Shown in pieces: positions 14,834-23,204 of a stretch of DNA of 64,000 nt. Positions within the stretch are counted from its first letter, which is position 1. Every line of letters starts with the position of its first letter. A program made the translations under genes and the position numbers. This DNA comes from Gammaproteobacteria bacterium BRH_c0 (lineage in GTDB: Bacteria > Pseudomonadota > Gammaproteobacteria > Pseudomonadales > Porticoccaceae), in the NCBI GenBank assembly GCA_000961645.1, contig LADM01000097.1:28244-92243 (forward strand), written 5' to 3'. The notes beneath the pieces are model-generated. The model was not told the DNA's origin, made no database searches, and saw only the letters and a program-made list of their open reading frames with translations.

Positions 14834-17512
14834 ATGGCTGAAATTCTCCAGTTCATTGTTCTCGGTCTCGGCACGGGTGCGCTCTATGCCCTCGGCGCTC
14901 ACGGGATCGTGCTGATCTATCGCGGTTCCGGTGTTATCAACTTTGCCCACGGTGCCATGGCGCTGTTTGGCGCAGCGGTGTTTGCCGAATTGCGCGATGA
15001 CCACGGCCTGCACTTTTTGCTGGCACTGGTGCTGGCGGTGGGCGCCACGGCACTGATCGGCTTTTTGATTGATTTTGCCGTGATGCGACGCATCCGCAAC
15101 GCTTCGCCCCTAAGTCGCCTGGTGGTGACCCTGGCGGTGCTGGCGATTATTGAATCGGCGGTGATGGTGCGCTATGGCTCCGGTCTGCGTTTTGTCGAGA
15201 GCTTCCTGCCCAACCACAGCCTGTCCCTGGGCAGTATGTCCATCGGTATTGATCGGGTCTGGATTCTGGTGATCGCTCTGCTGGTCACGGCCCTGTTGTG
15301 GGTGCTTTACCGGTTTACCGAATTTGGCCGCCAGACCACTGCCGTGGCGGAGAATGTGCGCTCCGCCTCGGCGGCGGGCATTTCCCCCAACCGGGTCTCG
15401 TCCCTCAACTGGATGCTGGGTTCCGGCCTTGCCGCCCTCGCCGGTATTCTGCTGGCGCCGGTGACTGGGTTGATGGCCGCCACCATGGTGCTGTTGATCA
15501 ATCCGCTGCTGGCAGCGGCCCTGGTGGGTGGCTTTGTATCCTTCCCCCTGACACTGGTGGGGGGGCTGGTGATCGGTGTAGCCCAGGCACTGATTGGCTA
15601 TTTTGATGCCGGTACCGGCTGGTCTTCGGCCATTCCCTTTTTGGTGATTGTGGCGGTGATGGTGTTCCGTGGCCGCGCCCTGCCCCTGCGCGGCTTTCTC
15701 TCTGACCGCCTGCCCAGGGTGGGCGCGGCACGTCCGCCGGGAGTCGTGGCGCTGGCGGGCTTTATCATCACAGCGGTGCTGATTTTTGCCCTGTCGGAAG
15801 ACTGGGTAAACAGTATTACCGGCACCTTGGTGGCGGCCACCGTGTTCCTGTCCATTGTGGTGGTGACGGGCCTTGCGGGCCAGGTATCCCTGGCCCAGTT
15901 CGCCATGGCGGGCATGGGAGCTTTTGTGTCGGCGCGCCTGGCGGCGGTGTACGGGCTGCCATTCCCTGTGGTGTTTGTCATTGCCCTGCTGGTCACCATC
16001 GCCGTGGGCGTGCTGTTTGCCCTGCCTGCATTGCGCACCCGCGGGGTCAACCTGGCCATTGTCACCCTGGGCCTGGGGCTGGCTCTCGATAGCCTGGTGT
16101 TCAAGAATATCGATTACACCGGGGGCTTTGGCGGCACCCAGGTTCAAACCCCCAGCCTGTTTGGGGTCAGTCTCGATTCCATCATGCACCCTGAGCGCTA
16201 CGCCCTGTTGGTGCTGGTGTTTTTTACGATCTGCGCCTTGCTGGTGGTCAATGTGCGGCGCGGCATTACCGGTCGGCGCCTGCTGGCTACCCGCTCCAAT
16301 GAGCGCGCTGCATCATCCCTGGGCGTCAGTGTGATGGGCGCCAAGGTCTACGCCTTTGCCCTGGGGGCGGGTATCGCCGCCACCGGCGGTGTGCTGGGCG
16401 CCTTCCGCTACCCCAATGTGCGTTTTGATGCGGGTTTTTCCCCTTTTGAATCCATCCCCGCCCTGATGATGACCTTTTTGGGCGGTATCGGCTTTATCGG
16501 CGGCGCCATCATTGGTGGCATGATGTTTTTTGGCGGCATCCTCAACGAGATTTTCTTCCACCTGTTTGATCTCAAGGAATGGCAGTTTATGGCGGTGGGT
16601 ATCGGCGCCATTGTGGTGGTGCTGGCCCATCCCAACGGCATTGCCGAAGTTTTTGCCGGGCTCGGCGATCGCCTGCGCCGCAATAGGGGCTCCCAAGTAG
16701 GTGCCGCTACTGCCCAAGCTGATGCCAGTCCTGTCAAGCAGGCCCCGCGCTGCGCACCCAAAACCCTGGCGATTGACAGCCTGACCGTGCGCTTTGGCGG
16801 CCTGGTGGCCCTCAACGAGGTGAGCTTTGTGGTGGAGCCGGGCCAGGTGGTGGGCCTGATCGGACCCAACGGCGCCGGCAAAACCACCCTGATCGACGCC
16901 GTAACCGGCTTTACCCCCGCCAGCGAGGGCCGTGTCAGCCTCGACAGTGCCGACTATACAACCCTGTCACCCATGGAGCGCGCCCGTGGCGGCTTGGGCC
17001 GTTCGTTCCAGAGCCTGGAGTTATTCGATGATCTGACAGTGGCGGACAATATCCGCGTCGCCTGTGATTCCCGCGCCCGCAGTCACTACTTTGTGGATCT
17101 GGTACGGCCCCGCAGCGCCCCCTTTCCGCCCGAGGTGCAGCACACTATCGATGCCTTTGAACTGGGCGCCCATCTCAACCAGTACCCACAGGAGCTGAGC
17201 TTTGGCCAGCGCCGCCTGCTGGGCCTGGCCCGGGCAGTGGCGGGCAATCCGTCGGTACTGCTGATGGACGAACCCGCAGCCGGTCTCGACAGCAGCGAAA
17301 CCCGCGAGCTGGGCGAAATCATCCGCTGGCTGGCCCGTGATCGCGGCATGGCGATCCTGCTGGTGGAACACGATATGGGGCTGGTGATGGATGTCTGTGA
17401 CAGGGTGGTGGTGCTCGACTTCGGCAACAAGCTGGCTGAAGGATCACCCGCCGATATCAGCCGCGATCCGGCGGTGATCAAAGCCTACCTGGGAGGGCAC
17501 AGTCATGAGTAA
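14834..17512 (+). CDS. fused LivH-LivM-LivG type ABC importer: two permeases and one ATPase
   Basis: An 892-residue polypeptide that joins three components usually encoded separately in branched-chain-amino-acid-type (HAAT) importers. Residues about 1-290 are a LivH-like permease (YALGAHGIVLIYRGSGVINFAHGAMA), about 305-620 a LivM-like permease (GLAGQVSLAQFAMAGMGAF...), and about 645-892 a LivG-like ATPase with Walker A GPNGAGKT, signature LSFGQRRLLGLARA and Walker B LLMDEPAAGLD. It should form the inner-membrane pore and one of two nucleotide-binding subunits. The stop overlaps the next ATPase gene by 8 nt. Such systems carry amino acids, amides, urea and also aromatic or cyclic carboxylic acids; here the neighbours favour a carboxylic acid. 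Confidence 0.92.
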   Translation: MAEILQFIVLGLGTGALYALGAHGIVLIYRGSGVINFAHGAMALFGAAVFAELRDDHGLHFLLALVLAVGATALIGFLIDFAVMRRIRNASPLSRLVVTLAVLAIIESAVMVRYGSGLRFVESFLPNHSLSLGSMSIGIDRVWILVIALLVTALLWVLYRFTEFGRQTTAVAENVRSASAAGISPNRVSSLNWMLGSGLAALAGILLAPVTGLMAATMVLLINPLLAAALVGGFVSFPLTLVGGLVIGVAQALIGYFDAGTGWSSAIPFLVIVAVMVFRGRALPLRGFLSDRLPRVGAARPPGVVALAGFIITAVLIFALSEDWVNSITGTLVAATVFLSIVVVTGLAGQVSLAQFAMAGMGAFVSARLAAVYGLPFPVVFVIALLVTIAVGVLFALPALRTRGVNLAIVTLGLGLALDSLVFKNIDYTGGFGGTQVQTPSLFGVSLDSIMHPERYALLVLVFFTICALLVVNVRRGITGRRLLATRSNERAASSLGVSVMGAKVYAFALGAGIAATGGVLGAFRYPNVRFDAGFSPFESIPALMMTFLGGIGFIGGAIIGGMMFFGGILNEIFFHLFDLKEWQFMAVGIGAIVVVLAHPNGIAEVFAGLGDRLRRNRGSQVGAATAQADASPVKQAPRCAPKTLAIDSLTVRFGGLVALNEVSFVVEPGQVVGLIGPNGAGKTTLIDAVTGFTPASEGRVSLDSADYTTLSPMERARGGLGRSFQSLELFDDLTVADNIRVACDSRARSHYFVDLVRPRSAPFPPEVQHTIDAFELGAHLNQYPQELSFGQRRLLGLARAVAGNPSVLLMDEPAAGLDSSETRELGEIIRWLARDRGMAILLVEHDMGLVMDVCDRVVVLDFGNKLAEGSPADISRDPAVIKAYLGGHSHE

Positions 17513-18218
17513 CTATCTGTTGGAAGCCCGCCAGCTGAGTGCCGGTTATCGGGGCCAAGCGGTGGTACACGATCTCGCTCTGCAAGTGGCGCCCGGTGAG
17601 ATTGTCTGTCTGTTCGGCCCCAATGGTTCCGGCAAGACCACTAGTCTGCTCACCTTGGCAGGTGAACTGCCCCCCATTGCGGGTTCAACCTGGCTGCTGG
17701 GCGCTGAATGCAAGGCACCCCTCTACGAGCGGGTACGCTCTGGCCTCAGTATTATCACCGACGAGCGCTCGCTGATCTTCGGCCTCAGCACCCGCGACAA
17801 CCTGCGCCTGCGGGGCGGCTCAGTGGCGGATGCCATCGCCCTGTTTCCGGAGCTGGAACCCCACCTGTCGCGCCAGGCGGGGCTGTTGTCCGGCGGTCAG
17901 CAGCAGATGGTGGCCATGGCTCGCAGCCTGGCGGCTCGCCCCAAAGTGCTGATTGCTGACGAACTGTCGATGGGGCTGGCGCCGCAAATCGTGTCGCGCT
18001 TGCTGGCGAGCCTGCGCCAAGCCGCTGATCGCGGTGTGGGGGTGCTGCTGGTGGAGCAGCATGTCTCCCAGGCCCTCAATGTCTGCGACCGGGCCTATAT
18101 ACTCAATCACGGGCGGGTGGTGCTGTCTGGGAGTGCTGAGGAATTGAAGCGCCAGTCCGCCGATATCGAAGCGGCCTACCTGTTTGGCCACCAGGCCGCC
18201 GAAAAAACCGAATCCTGA
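17505..18218 (+). CDS. LivF-type ABC importer ATPase
   Basis: A 237-residue ATPase with Walker A GPNGSGKT (about residues 38-45), signature LLSGGQQQMVAMARSL, Walker B VLIADELSMGLAP and switch His in LLVEQHVSQAL. In Walker B the usual DEP is DEL, common in LivF subunits. It overlaps the fused permease-ATPase gene by 8 nt and precedes the substrate-binding lipoprotein by 10 nt, so the three are one operon and one transporter. Confidence 0.92.
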   Translation: MSNYLLEARQLSAGYRGQAVVHDLALQVAPGEIVCLFGPNGSGKTTSLLTLAGELPPIAGSTWLLGAECKAPLYERVRSGLSIITDERSLIFGLSTRDNLRLRGGSVADAIALFPELEPHLSRQAGLLSGGQQQMVAMARSLAARPKVLIADELSMGLAPQIVSRLLASLRQAADRGVGVLLVEQHVSQALNVCDRAYILNHGRVVLSGSAEELKRQSADIEAAYLFGHQAAEKTES

Positions 18219-18228
18219 GGATATCGCC

Positions 18229-19431
18229 ATGAGAAAAACCATATTGCATCAATCAGGGCTTGCCACTGCCCTCGCCCTATCCATGCTTGCTGGCTGTGTC
18301 GACGAGGGCTCAAAAAGCTCGGGCAGCGACAGCGAGGATGCCATCCGTCTGATGTATATCGGCCAGATTACCGACACCGCCAATGCCACTCCGATGCCGG
18401 AAGCGGCAGACGGCGTGCGCGCCGCTGTGGCCAGTATCAATGCTACTGGCGGCCTCAACGGGCGGTTGCTGCGGGTAGATATCTGCGATGACAAGAACGA
18501 TGCCAACGAGGCCACCAAGTGTGCCCGCAAGGCGGCGCGGGATGGCGTGGTGGCCACGGTGGGCAACTCCAGCAATTTCGGCGATATGATCATGCCGGTA
18601 CTGGAGAAGGCGGGTATTCCCAGCATCGGTCACAACCCCATCATGCCGCGGGATTTCGCCAGCTCTGCTGCCTTTCCCCTGCAGACTGGCTCCCCCGGCA
18701 CAGTGGCGGGGGCGGCGAAGATGCTCGCCAATCAGGGGGTCAAGCGCATTCGCCTGGCGGCGGTGGATAGCCCAGCTGGCGCCTCCGGCGAGCCCTTTGT
18801 GCGGGCGGGCATCAAGGGTACAGACAGTGAACTGGTGGGCATGACCCTGGTGCCCTTGGGGGCGCCGGATTATTCCATCTATGCTCAGGCAATTTTCCAG
18901 GACAGCGATGGTGTGATCCTGGGCATGAATGCCGACCAGGCGGCGCGCACCATTACCGCCCTGCGCCAAGCCGACCCCAGCAAACCCATCGCCGTGACCA
19001 TGGCATCCCTGCCCCCGGCCACTATCGAACAGCTGGGCGCCGCTGCCGAAGGAATACTGGTGGCCACCCCCTTTCGCCCCATTACCGCCGGTGGCGAGAG
19101 CATCGAGCGCTTTCTTGCCGACATGAAGGCCGCGGCGCCGAATGCAAAGCTCAACGGCTTTTCATTGCAAGCCTGGTTGGCAGTGCAGACTGTGTACGAA
19201 GTGATGAAAGACACTCCTGCTGAAGAGATAACCGCTGCCACGGTCAAGCAGCGCATGGAAAATCTCGAGGGTTTTGTGGTGGCCGATGCCCTGGCGCCAC
19301 TGACCACTACGGTGGAAAAAACGACCCCCTTCAACCGCCTGTTCAACAGCACCGTGCTGTTTGGCAAGGTAGTGAATGGCGAGATTGAGTTACTTGATCC
19401 GCAGTGGCAGGAAGTCAATCTCAACGAATGA
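18229..19431 (+). CDS. substrate-binding lipoprotein of the fused ABC importer (LivK-like)
   Basis: A 400-residue type-I periplasmic binding protein (Leu/Ile/Val-binding family). The signal ends in the lipobox LAGC, so the mature protein should be lipid-anchored, somewhat unusual for this family in Gram-negatives. The two-lobed fold is suggested by IRLMYIGQITD near the start, INATGGLNGR and VVATVGNSSNFGDMIMPVLEKAGIP. GAGG lies 8 nt before the ATG at 18229; an in-frame ATG 45 nt upstream lies within the preceding gene and would bury the signal. It should deliver substrate to the importer encoded just upstream. Confidence 0.9.
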   Translation: MRKTILHQSGLATALALSMLAGCVDEGSKSSGSDSEDAIRLMYIGQITDTANATPMPEAADGVRAAVASINATGGLNGRLLRVDICDDKNDANEATKCARKAARDGVVATVGNSSNFGDMIMPVLEKAGIPSIGHNPIMPRDFASSAAFPLQTGSPGTVAGAAKMLANQGVKRIRLAAVDSPAGASGEPFVRAGIKGTDSELVGMTLVPLGAPDYSIYAQAIFQDSDGVILGMNADQAARTITALRQADPSKPIAVTMASLPPATIEQLGAAAEGILVATPFRPITAGGESIERFLADMKAAAPNAKLNGFSLQAWLAVQTVYEVMKDTPAEEITAATVKQRMENLEGFVVADALAPLTTTVEKTTPFNRLFNSTVLFGKVVNGEIELLDPQWQEVNLNE

Positions 19432-19461
19432 TCAAAACCCGTAATTCAGAGGACGAAAGCA

Positions 19462-20328
19462 ATGACTGAACGGGATATAAAAAATAAAAACTTTGTCTTT
19501 ATCGGCGGCTCCGAAGGTATGGGGCGCGCCGCCGCCCTGGCGCTGGCAAAACGCGGTGCCTCTGTTCTGATTGTCAGTCGTGGCAAGGAGGCAGGCAATG
19601 CGGCGGTCGCCCAGGCAAAAAGTGCCGGTGCAACATCGGCGGATTTCCTCGCTGCTGACCTGTCAACAATTGCTGGAATCAGTGCGGCTGCAGAGGGTAT
19701 AAAAGCCTGGCAATCTGACATTCACGGGCTGATGCATACCGCCATGTCGGCGTTCAACAAACGCATTGTGACTGAGGACGGACTGGATTTCGCTTTTGCC
19801 CTTCAATACTTTGCCCGCGCGGCTCTCAACCGTTTATTGATAGATAATCTCGCCGCTTCCGGGGATGGGCGGGTCGTTCAGGTCGCTGGTAACGTGAGTG
19901 AGGGCATGGCTGGCGTTGATCTCAATGACCTGCAGTTCGAGCGCCGCAAATGGTCTTTTTTTAAATCCATCCTCGGCACCCATCACCTGGGATTTCTCCA
20001 TATCCAGGAAGCGACAAAACGCTGGGCCGACCTGCCTGTGTCCCTCAGTGCCTGTTGTGTAGAGTCGGTCAAAACCAAGGCGATGCAGGATCCGGCGATG
20101 CCCTTCATCATGCGCTTGATGGGCCGCTTTGGCACAAGCCCGGAGCTGGCAGCCAGGAATGCGGTGACAGTGCTCACCGCGGCTGATCCTGCCGTTCTCA
20201 AAGGCGCGATTGTGCGCAAGTCGAAAGAATATAAACCGGAAAAACTGCAGCTTGACGCTGCCGATGCGGCAAAACTCTGGGATATCACTACCGAGATCGG
20301 AAAGAACCGGGGGATGGTGTTGTCCTGA
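19462..20328 (+). CDS. short-chain-dehydrogenase-fold protein with degenerate active site
   Basis: A 288-residue protein with the Rossmann entry FVFIGGSEGMG (an SDR glycine motif with Gly-Gly-Ser at its start) and the general layout of retinol-dehydrogenase-like SDRs. The catalytic YxxxK cannot be found: in the expected place is a stretch with L-G-T-H-H-L, that is Leu for Tyr and His for Lys, and the upstream catalytic Ser is also not evident. It may bind nucleotide without normal SDR chemistry, or use other residues. It lies 30 nt after the binding-protein gene and is probably the last gene of that operon. Confidence 0.75.
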   Translation: MTERDIKNKNFVFIGGSEGMGRAAALALAKRGASVLIVSRGKEAGNAAVAQAKSAGATSADFLAADLSTIAGISAAAEGIKAWQSDIHGLMHTAMSAFNKRIVTEDGLDFAFALQYFARAALNRLLIDNLAASGDGRVVQVAGNVSEGMAGVDLNDLQFERRKWSFFKSILGTHHLGFLHIQEATKRWADLPVSLSACCVESVKTKAMQDPAMPFIMRLMGRFGTSPELAARNAVTVLTAADPAVLKGAIVRKSKEYKPEKLQLDAADAAKLWDITTEIGKNRGMVLS

Positions 20329-20366
20329 TTTATCAGGTTAGTGGTTGCGGCTGGTGCTGCGCCTTG

Positions 20367-20987
20367 TCAACGGCTTGCGTAATGGGACATAAATACCGCC
20401 ACTGCGTCCTTTGCCTCGGCGGTTATTTTTTTTGCGCCAGGTGGCGGGGATACATTGAATTGCACTTCGCGGTAGATGCCGGATTGGCACAGGCCCAATA
20501 AAATTCTCGCGGCTTTCATCGGATCATCCTTGCGCAACTCGCCGATTTCCATTGCATGACTGATATAGCCAGAAAGGCGTTTGACGCCAAATTCCGGGCC
20601 GCTAAAAAAGAATGCTCTGCCAATAGCCGGGAATCGTTCTGACTCGGCAATGACCAGTCTGTGCAGGGCGAGATCGGTTTTTGACAGAATGGCGCGCAGA
20701 AAAAACTGGCAGAATTTTGTCAGCACCTCGACTGGATTGCCGCCTGAGTCGATGGCGCTGAATGCCTTTTGTGAATGACTTCCAAGAAAGAATTCAATGC
20801 AGGCCAGGAACAGGTCTTCCTTGGATTTGACGTGGTTATACAGGGTTCCCTTTGAACCGCCAACCCGTTCGGCAATGGTGGCCATCGAGGTATTGGCGTA
20901 GCCGTTTTCGAGAAAAGCATCGAGCGCTATGGTCAGGATGCGCTGATGGCGCGCAGTCTTTTTCCTGCTGGCGTTGGTTTGTTCCAT
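20367..20987 (-). CDS. TetR-family transcriptional repressor
   Basis: A 206-residue regulator with an N-terminal helix-turn-helix (ATSMATIAERVGGSKGTLYNHVKSKEDLF-type arrangement, about residues 30-57) and an AefR-like C-terminal ligand domain. The start is taken at ATG 20987; a longer frame from TTG 21050 would begin inside the -35 hexamer of its own promoter. It is divergent from the P450 gene at 21428 and convergent with the SDR at 19462. The near-palindrome at 21110-21124 and its twin at 11781-11795 are its likely operators. The effector is probably the imported substrate or an intermediate. Confidence 0.9.
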   Translation of the reverse strand: MEQTNASRKKTARHQRILTIALDAFLENGYANTSMATIAERVGGSKGTLYNHVKSKEDLFLACIEFFLGSHSQKAFSAIDSGGNPVEVLTKFCQFFLRAILSKTDLALHRLVIAESERFPAIGRAFFFSGPEFGVKRLSGYISHAMEIGELRKDDPMKAARILLGLCQSGIYREVQFNVSPPPGAKKITAEAKDAVAVFMSHYASR

Positions 20988-21021
20988 ATGCAACCCGGTT
21001 ATATTTGTGATGTTGCTGGCG

Positions 21022-21050
21022 ATCCTATAAGTCAGCCTGTTGGCAGTCAA
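21022..21050 (-). promoter_or_regulatory. sigma-70-type promoter of the tetR gene
   Basis: On the minus strand TTGACT (21050-21045), a 17-nt spacer and TAGGAT (21027-21022) stand 35-60 nt before the tetR ATG. Spacing is ideal and both hexamers fit the consensus moderately well. The operator lies about 60 nt upstream of this -35 box, so autoregulation would be weaker or need a second site. Confidence 0.5.
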
Positions 21051-21089
21051 GCTGGATATTGGCGCGCGGTTTAGTCAGGCCAGCCAGCC

Positions 21090-21124
21090 TTGACAGAGAA
21101 CCAATATTAACCGTACAGTTCGGT
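21090..21124 (+). promoter_or_regulatory. promoter with TetR-type operator upstream of the P450 gene
   Basis: A consensus -35 TTGACA (21090-21095), an 18-nt spacer and a -10-like TACAGT (21114-21119). The near-palindrome ACCGTACAGTTCGGT (21110-21124) overlaps the -10 box and is identical to the one at 11781-11795. Binding here would block polymerase. The P450 start is about 310 nt downstream. Confidence 0.7.
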
Positions 21125-21427
21125 CAAAATAAATTCATTTGCCACCGTCTGCAGAGGTAGACTTTAATTCGGGACATCGATGATGTTGCATCCTGATTTG
21201 GCAGCACAGCCGATACAAGTAGCCGCCGTTGCAACAGTGGGTGCTCAGTCACTGAATAGCTGGCATTGCCAACACTTGCTGTGCTTGAAAAGCCCGTTCC
21301 GGCCGTTGAGCTATTGTTCAGTGGGTAAATATTCACCAGTTAACAATTTGAAACTGTAAATTCTCTGGCTAACGTCCTGCAGCTTGGCTGCAATATGTAG
21401 GCAAAGATAATCCCTGGAGTAATGATC

Positions 21428-22642
21428 ATGTCGTTTGCATTTCCCAAAACCCCGAGGCCGGATCATGTTCCCGAGAATCTGGTTCTGCCGTTCCCCTATA
21501 TTTTTGGCACCACCACCAAGGCCGACCCGTTTAATGAACTGGCGGCCAGTGTCCATACCTATCCCGATATTTTCTACGCCGAGCACGCCTATCCGGGTGG
21601 CACACCGGCGTGGATATTGCGCCGTACCGAAGATCTGCGCGCCATGTATTTCAATACCGAGCACTTCTCCAGCAAGGGCTTTTCTCCCTTTGCCATGCTG
21701 ATCGGCGAAGACTGGAACCTGATGCCGGCGGAGATGGACCCGCCCGAGCACGGCGCCTACCGCGCGCTGGTCAGCCCGCTCTTTACCCCCGCAGCCATGG
21801 CCAAACTGGATGACCGCATCCGTCAGTATGCCCGCGAGTATGTGCTGGGTTTCAAGGACAAGGGCGAGTGTGAATTCATGGCGGATTTCGCCTTTGAATT
21901 CCCTATCAAGGTCTTTCTGGAGCTGATGGGTTTACCGCTGGACATGACACCGCTGTTTCTGGAATGGGAAACCAACCTGCTGCACAATCACGACATGTCG
22001 CAGATAGCCGCTGCGGCTCGCAAGGTGGTTGACTACCTGCGCGAACAAATCGAGGACCGACGCCACAATCCTCAGGATGACCTGATCACCTTTGCGGTTC
22101 AGGCCAGTTTTCAGGGCCGCCCTCTCAACGATGCCGAGCTGGTGGGCTTTACCTTTAACCTGTTTATCGGCGGACTGGATACAGTGTCCACCCACATGGG
22201 CCTGCAATTCCTCCATCTGGCGCGACACCTGGAGCACCAGCAGGAGCTGCGCGATAATCCTGCCCTCATCCCCCAGGCCATCGAGGAGCTGATGCGCGCC
22301 TACCCGGCGGTCACCACCTTCAGGACCTGTGTGAAGGAAACCGAGATCAAGGGCGTCAAATTCATGCCCGGAGATAAGGTGGCCATGTCCACCACCCTGG
22401 TGGGGCGCGACCCGGAAGAATACGACAACCCCGGCAAAGTGGACTTCCATCGCAAGGCGCGTCACCTGACCTTTGCCTTTGGTCCGCACCTCTGTGTCGG
22501 GATGCATCTGGCGCGACGCGAAATGCGTATCGCCATGGAGGAATTCCTTGCCAATATTCCCGAATTCCGCCTGCCGGAAAATTTCGAAGTGGAGTATCAC
22601 CTGGGTATGGTGCAGCCAGTGACCCTGCCGCTGAAGTGGTGA
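21428..22642 (+). CDS. cytochrome P450, copy A
   Basis: A 404-residue soluble bacterial P450. The heme-binding loop FAFGPHLCVGMHLAR has Cys356 as thiolate ligand, the I-helix carries GGLDT (about 248-252) for oxygen activation, and the K-helix ExxR is E-L-M-R (287-290). It should hydroxylate or epoxidise a hydrophobic substrate using separate redox partners, none of which is in this window. The ATG at 21428 has GGAG 8 nt upstream; the ATG at 21422 is too close to it. It is a paralogue of the P450 at 40942-42159. The upstream operator predicts induction by the pathway substrate. Confidence 0.92.
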   Translation: MSFAFPKTPRPDHVPENLVLPFPYIFGTTTKADPFNELAASVHTYPDIFYAEHAYPGGTPAWILRRTEDLRAMYFNTEHFSSKGFSPFAMLIGEDWNLMPAEMDPPEHGAYRALVSPLFTPAAMAKLDDRIRQYAREYVLGFKDKGECEFMADFAFEFPIKVFLELMGLPLDMTPLFLEWETNLLHNHDMSQIAAAARKVVDYLREQIEDRRHNPQDDLITFAVQASFQGRPLNDAELVGFTFNLFIGGLDTVSTHMGLQFLHLARHLEHQQELRDNPALIPQAIEELMRAYPAVTTFRTCVKETEIKGVKFMPGDKVAMSTTLVGRDPEEYDNPGKVDFHRKARHLTFAFGPHLCVGMHLARREMRIAMEEFLANIPEFRLPENFEVEYHLGMVQPVTLPLKW

Positions 22643-22670
22643 TGTAAAGAGTATTCAGAAAAGTCCGACA

Positions 22671-22701
22671 CCCACATCGCCCGCCACATAGGCGATGTGG
22701 G
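22671..22701. terminator. bidirectional terminator-like hairpin between convergent genes
   Basis: A perfect 11-bp stem CCCACATCGCC / GGCGATGTGGG with a 9-nt loop lies between the P450 stop and the stop of the convergent minus-strand operon; it is followed on the plus strand by TTATT. It probably ends transcription from both sides. Confidence 0.6.
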
Positions 22702-22754
22702 TTATTGGCTGCGAGCCATGGCGTTGATGTCGGGTCGAACATCCAAGCCAAAAT

Positions 22755-23201
22755 TTAGTCGATGGTATCGCCGCCCCGTCCAGACGCAGCTGTCTGCACA
22801 TCGACACCCATTTTCTGGGTGAGATCGACCATATCGAGATATTCCCGCCACTCCTTGATCAAACCCTGTTCGTTGAGCACATACACCGCCACCATATGGT
22901 GGGGCGCATCGCGCCCGTACAGCATTGCGTCATCCTTGCGCTCGGTCATCACCACAGTGTCGCTGGAGGTGATATTGATGATGTTGCACTTGTTGTTGCG
23001 CATAAAACTTTTCTGGCGCTCCAGCTCGGCGCGAATATCAGCTTTGCCCTTGATAACGGGACCGCCTGGCACCCACAGCTGCCACTCCACATCCTCCGCC
23101 ATCATCGACACAATCCTGTCCACATCGGCGCGGCTGTCGTAGGAGCCGTCGCCAAAAAGCTGGCAAAACTCGCGGATAAAGTCTTCCTGTTTTTGTCCCA
23201 T
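22755..23201 (-). CDS. limonene-1,2-epoxide-hydrolase-like NTF2-fold protein
   Basis: A 148-residue NTF2-fold protein resembling limonene-1,2-epoxide hydrolases. The family's R-x-D catalytic pair is visible in MTERKDD and the second Asp in EWREYLDM. The Tyr and Asn that position the water in the limonene enzyme seem absent: the matching stretch reads Q-L-W before VPGGP. Epoxide hydrolysis is possible but not assured; it may be another NTF2-type hydratase or isomerase. ATG 23201 follows the stop of the acetyl-CoA hydrolase gene by 3 nt, with its GAGG inside that gene's end, so it is translationally coupled as the last gene of the operon. Confidence 0.75.
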   Translation of the reverse strand: MGQKQEDFIREFCQLFGDGSYDSRADVDRIVSMMAEDVEWQLWVPGGPVIKGKADIRAELERQKSFMRNNKCNIINITSSDTVVMTERKDDAMLYGRDAPHHMVAVYVLNEQGLIKEWREYLDMVDLTQKMGVDVQTAASGRGGDTID

Positions 23202-23204
23202 CAA

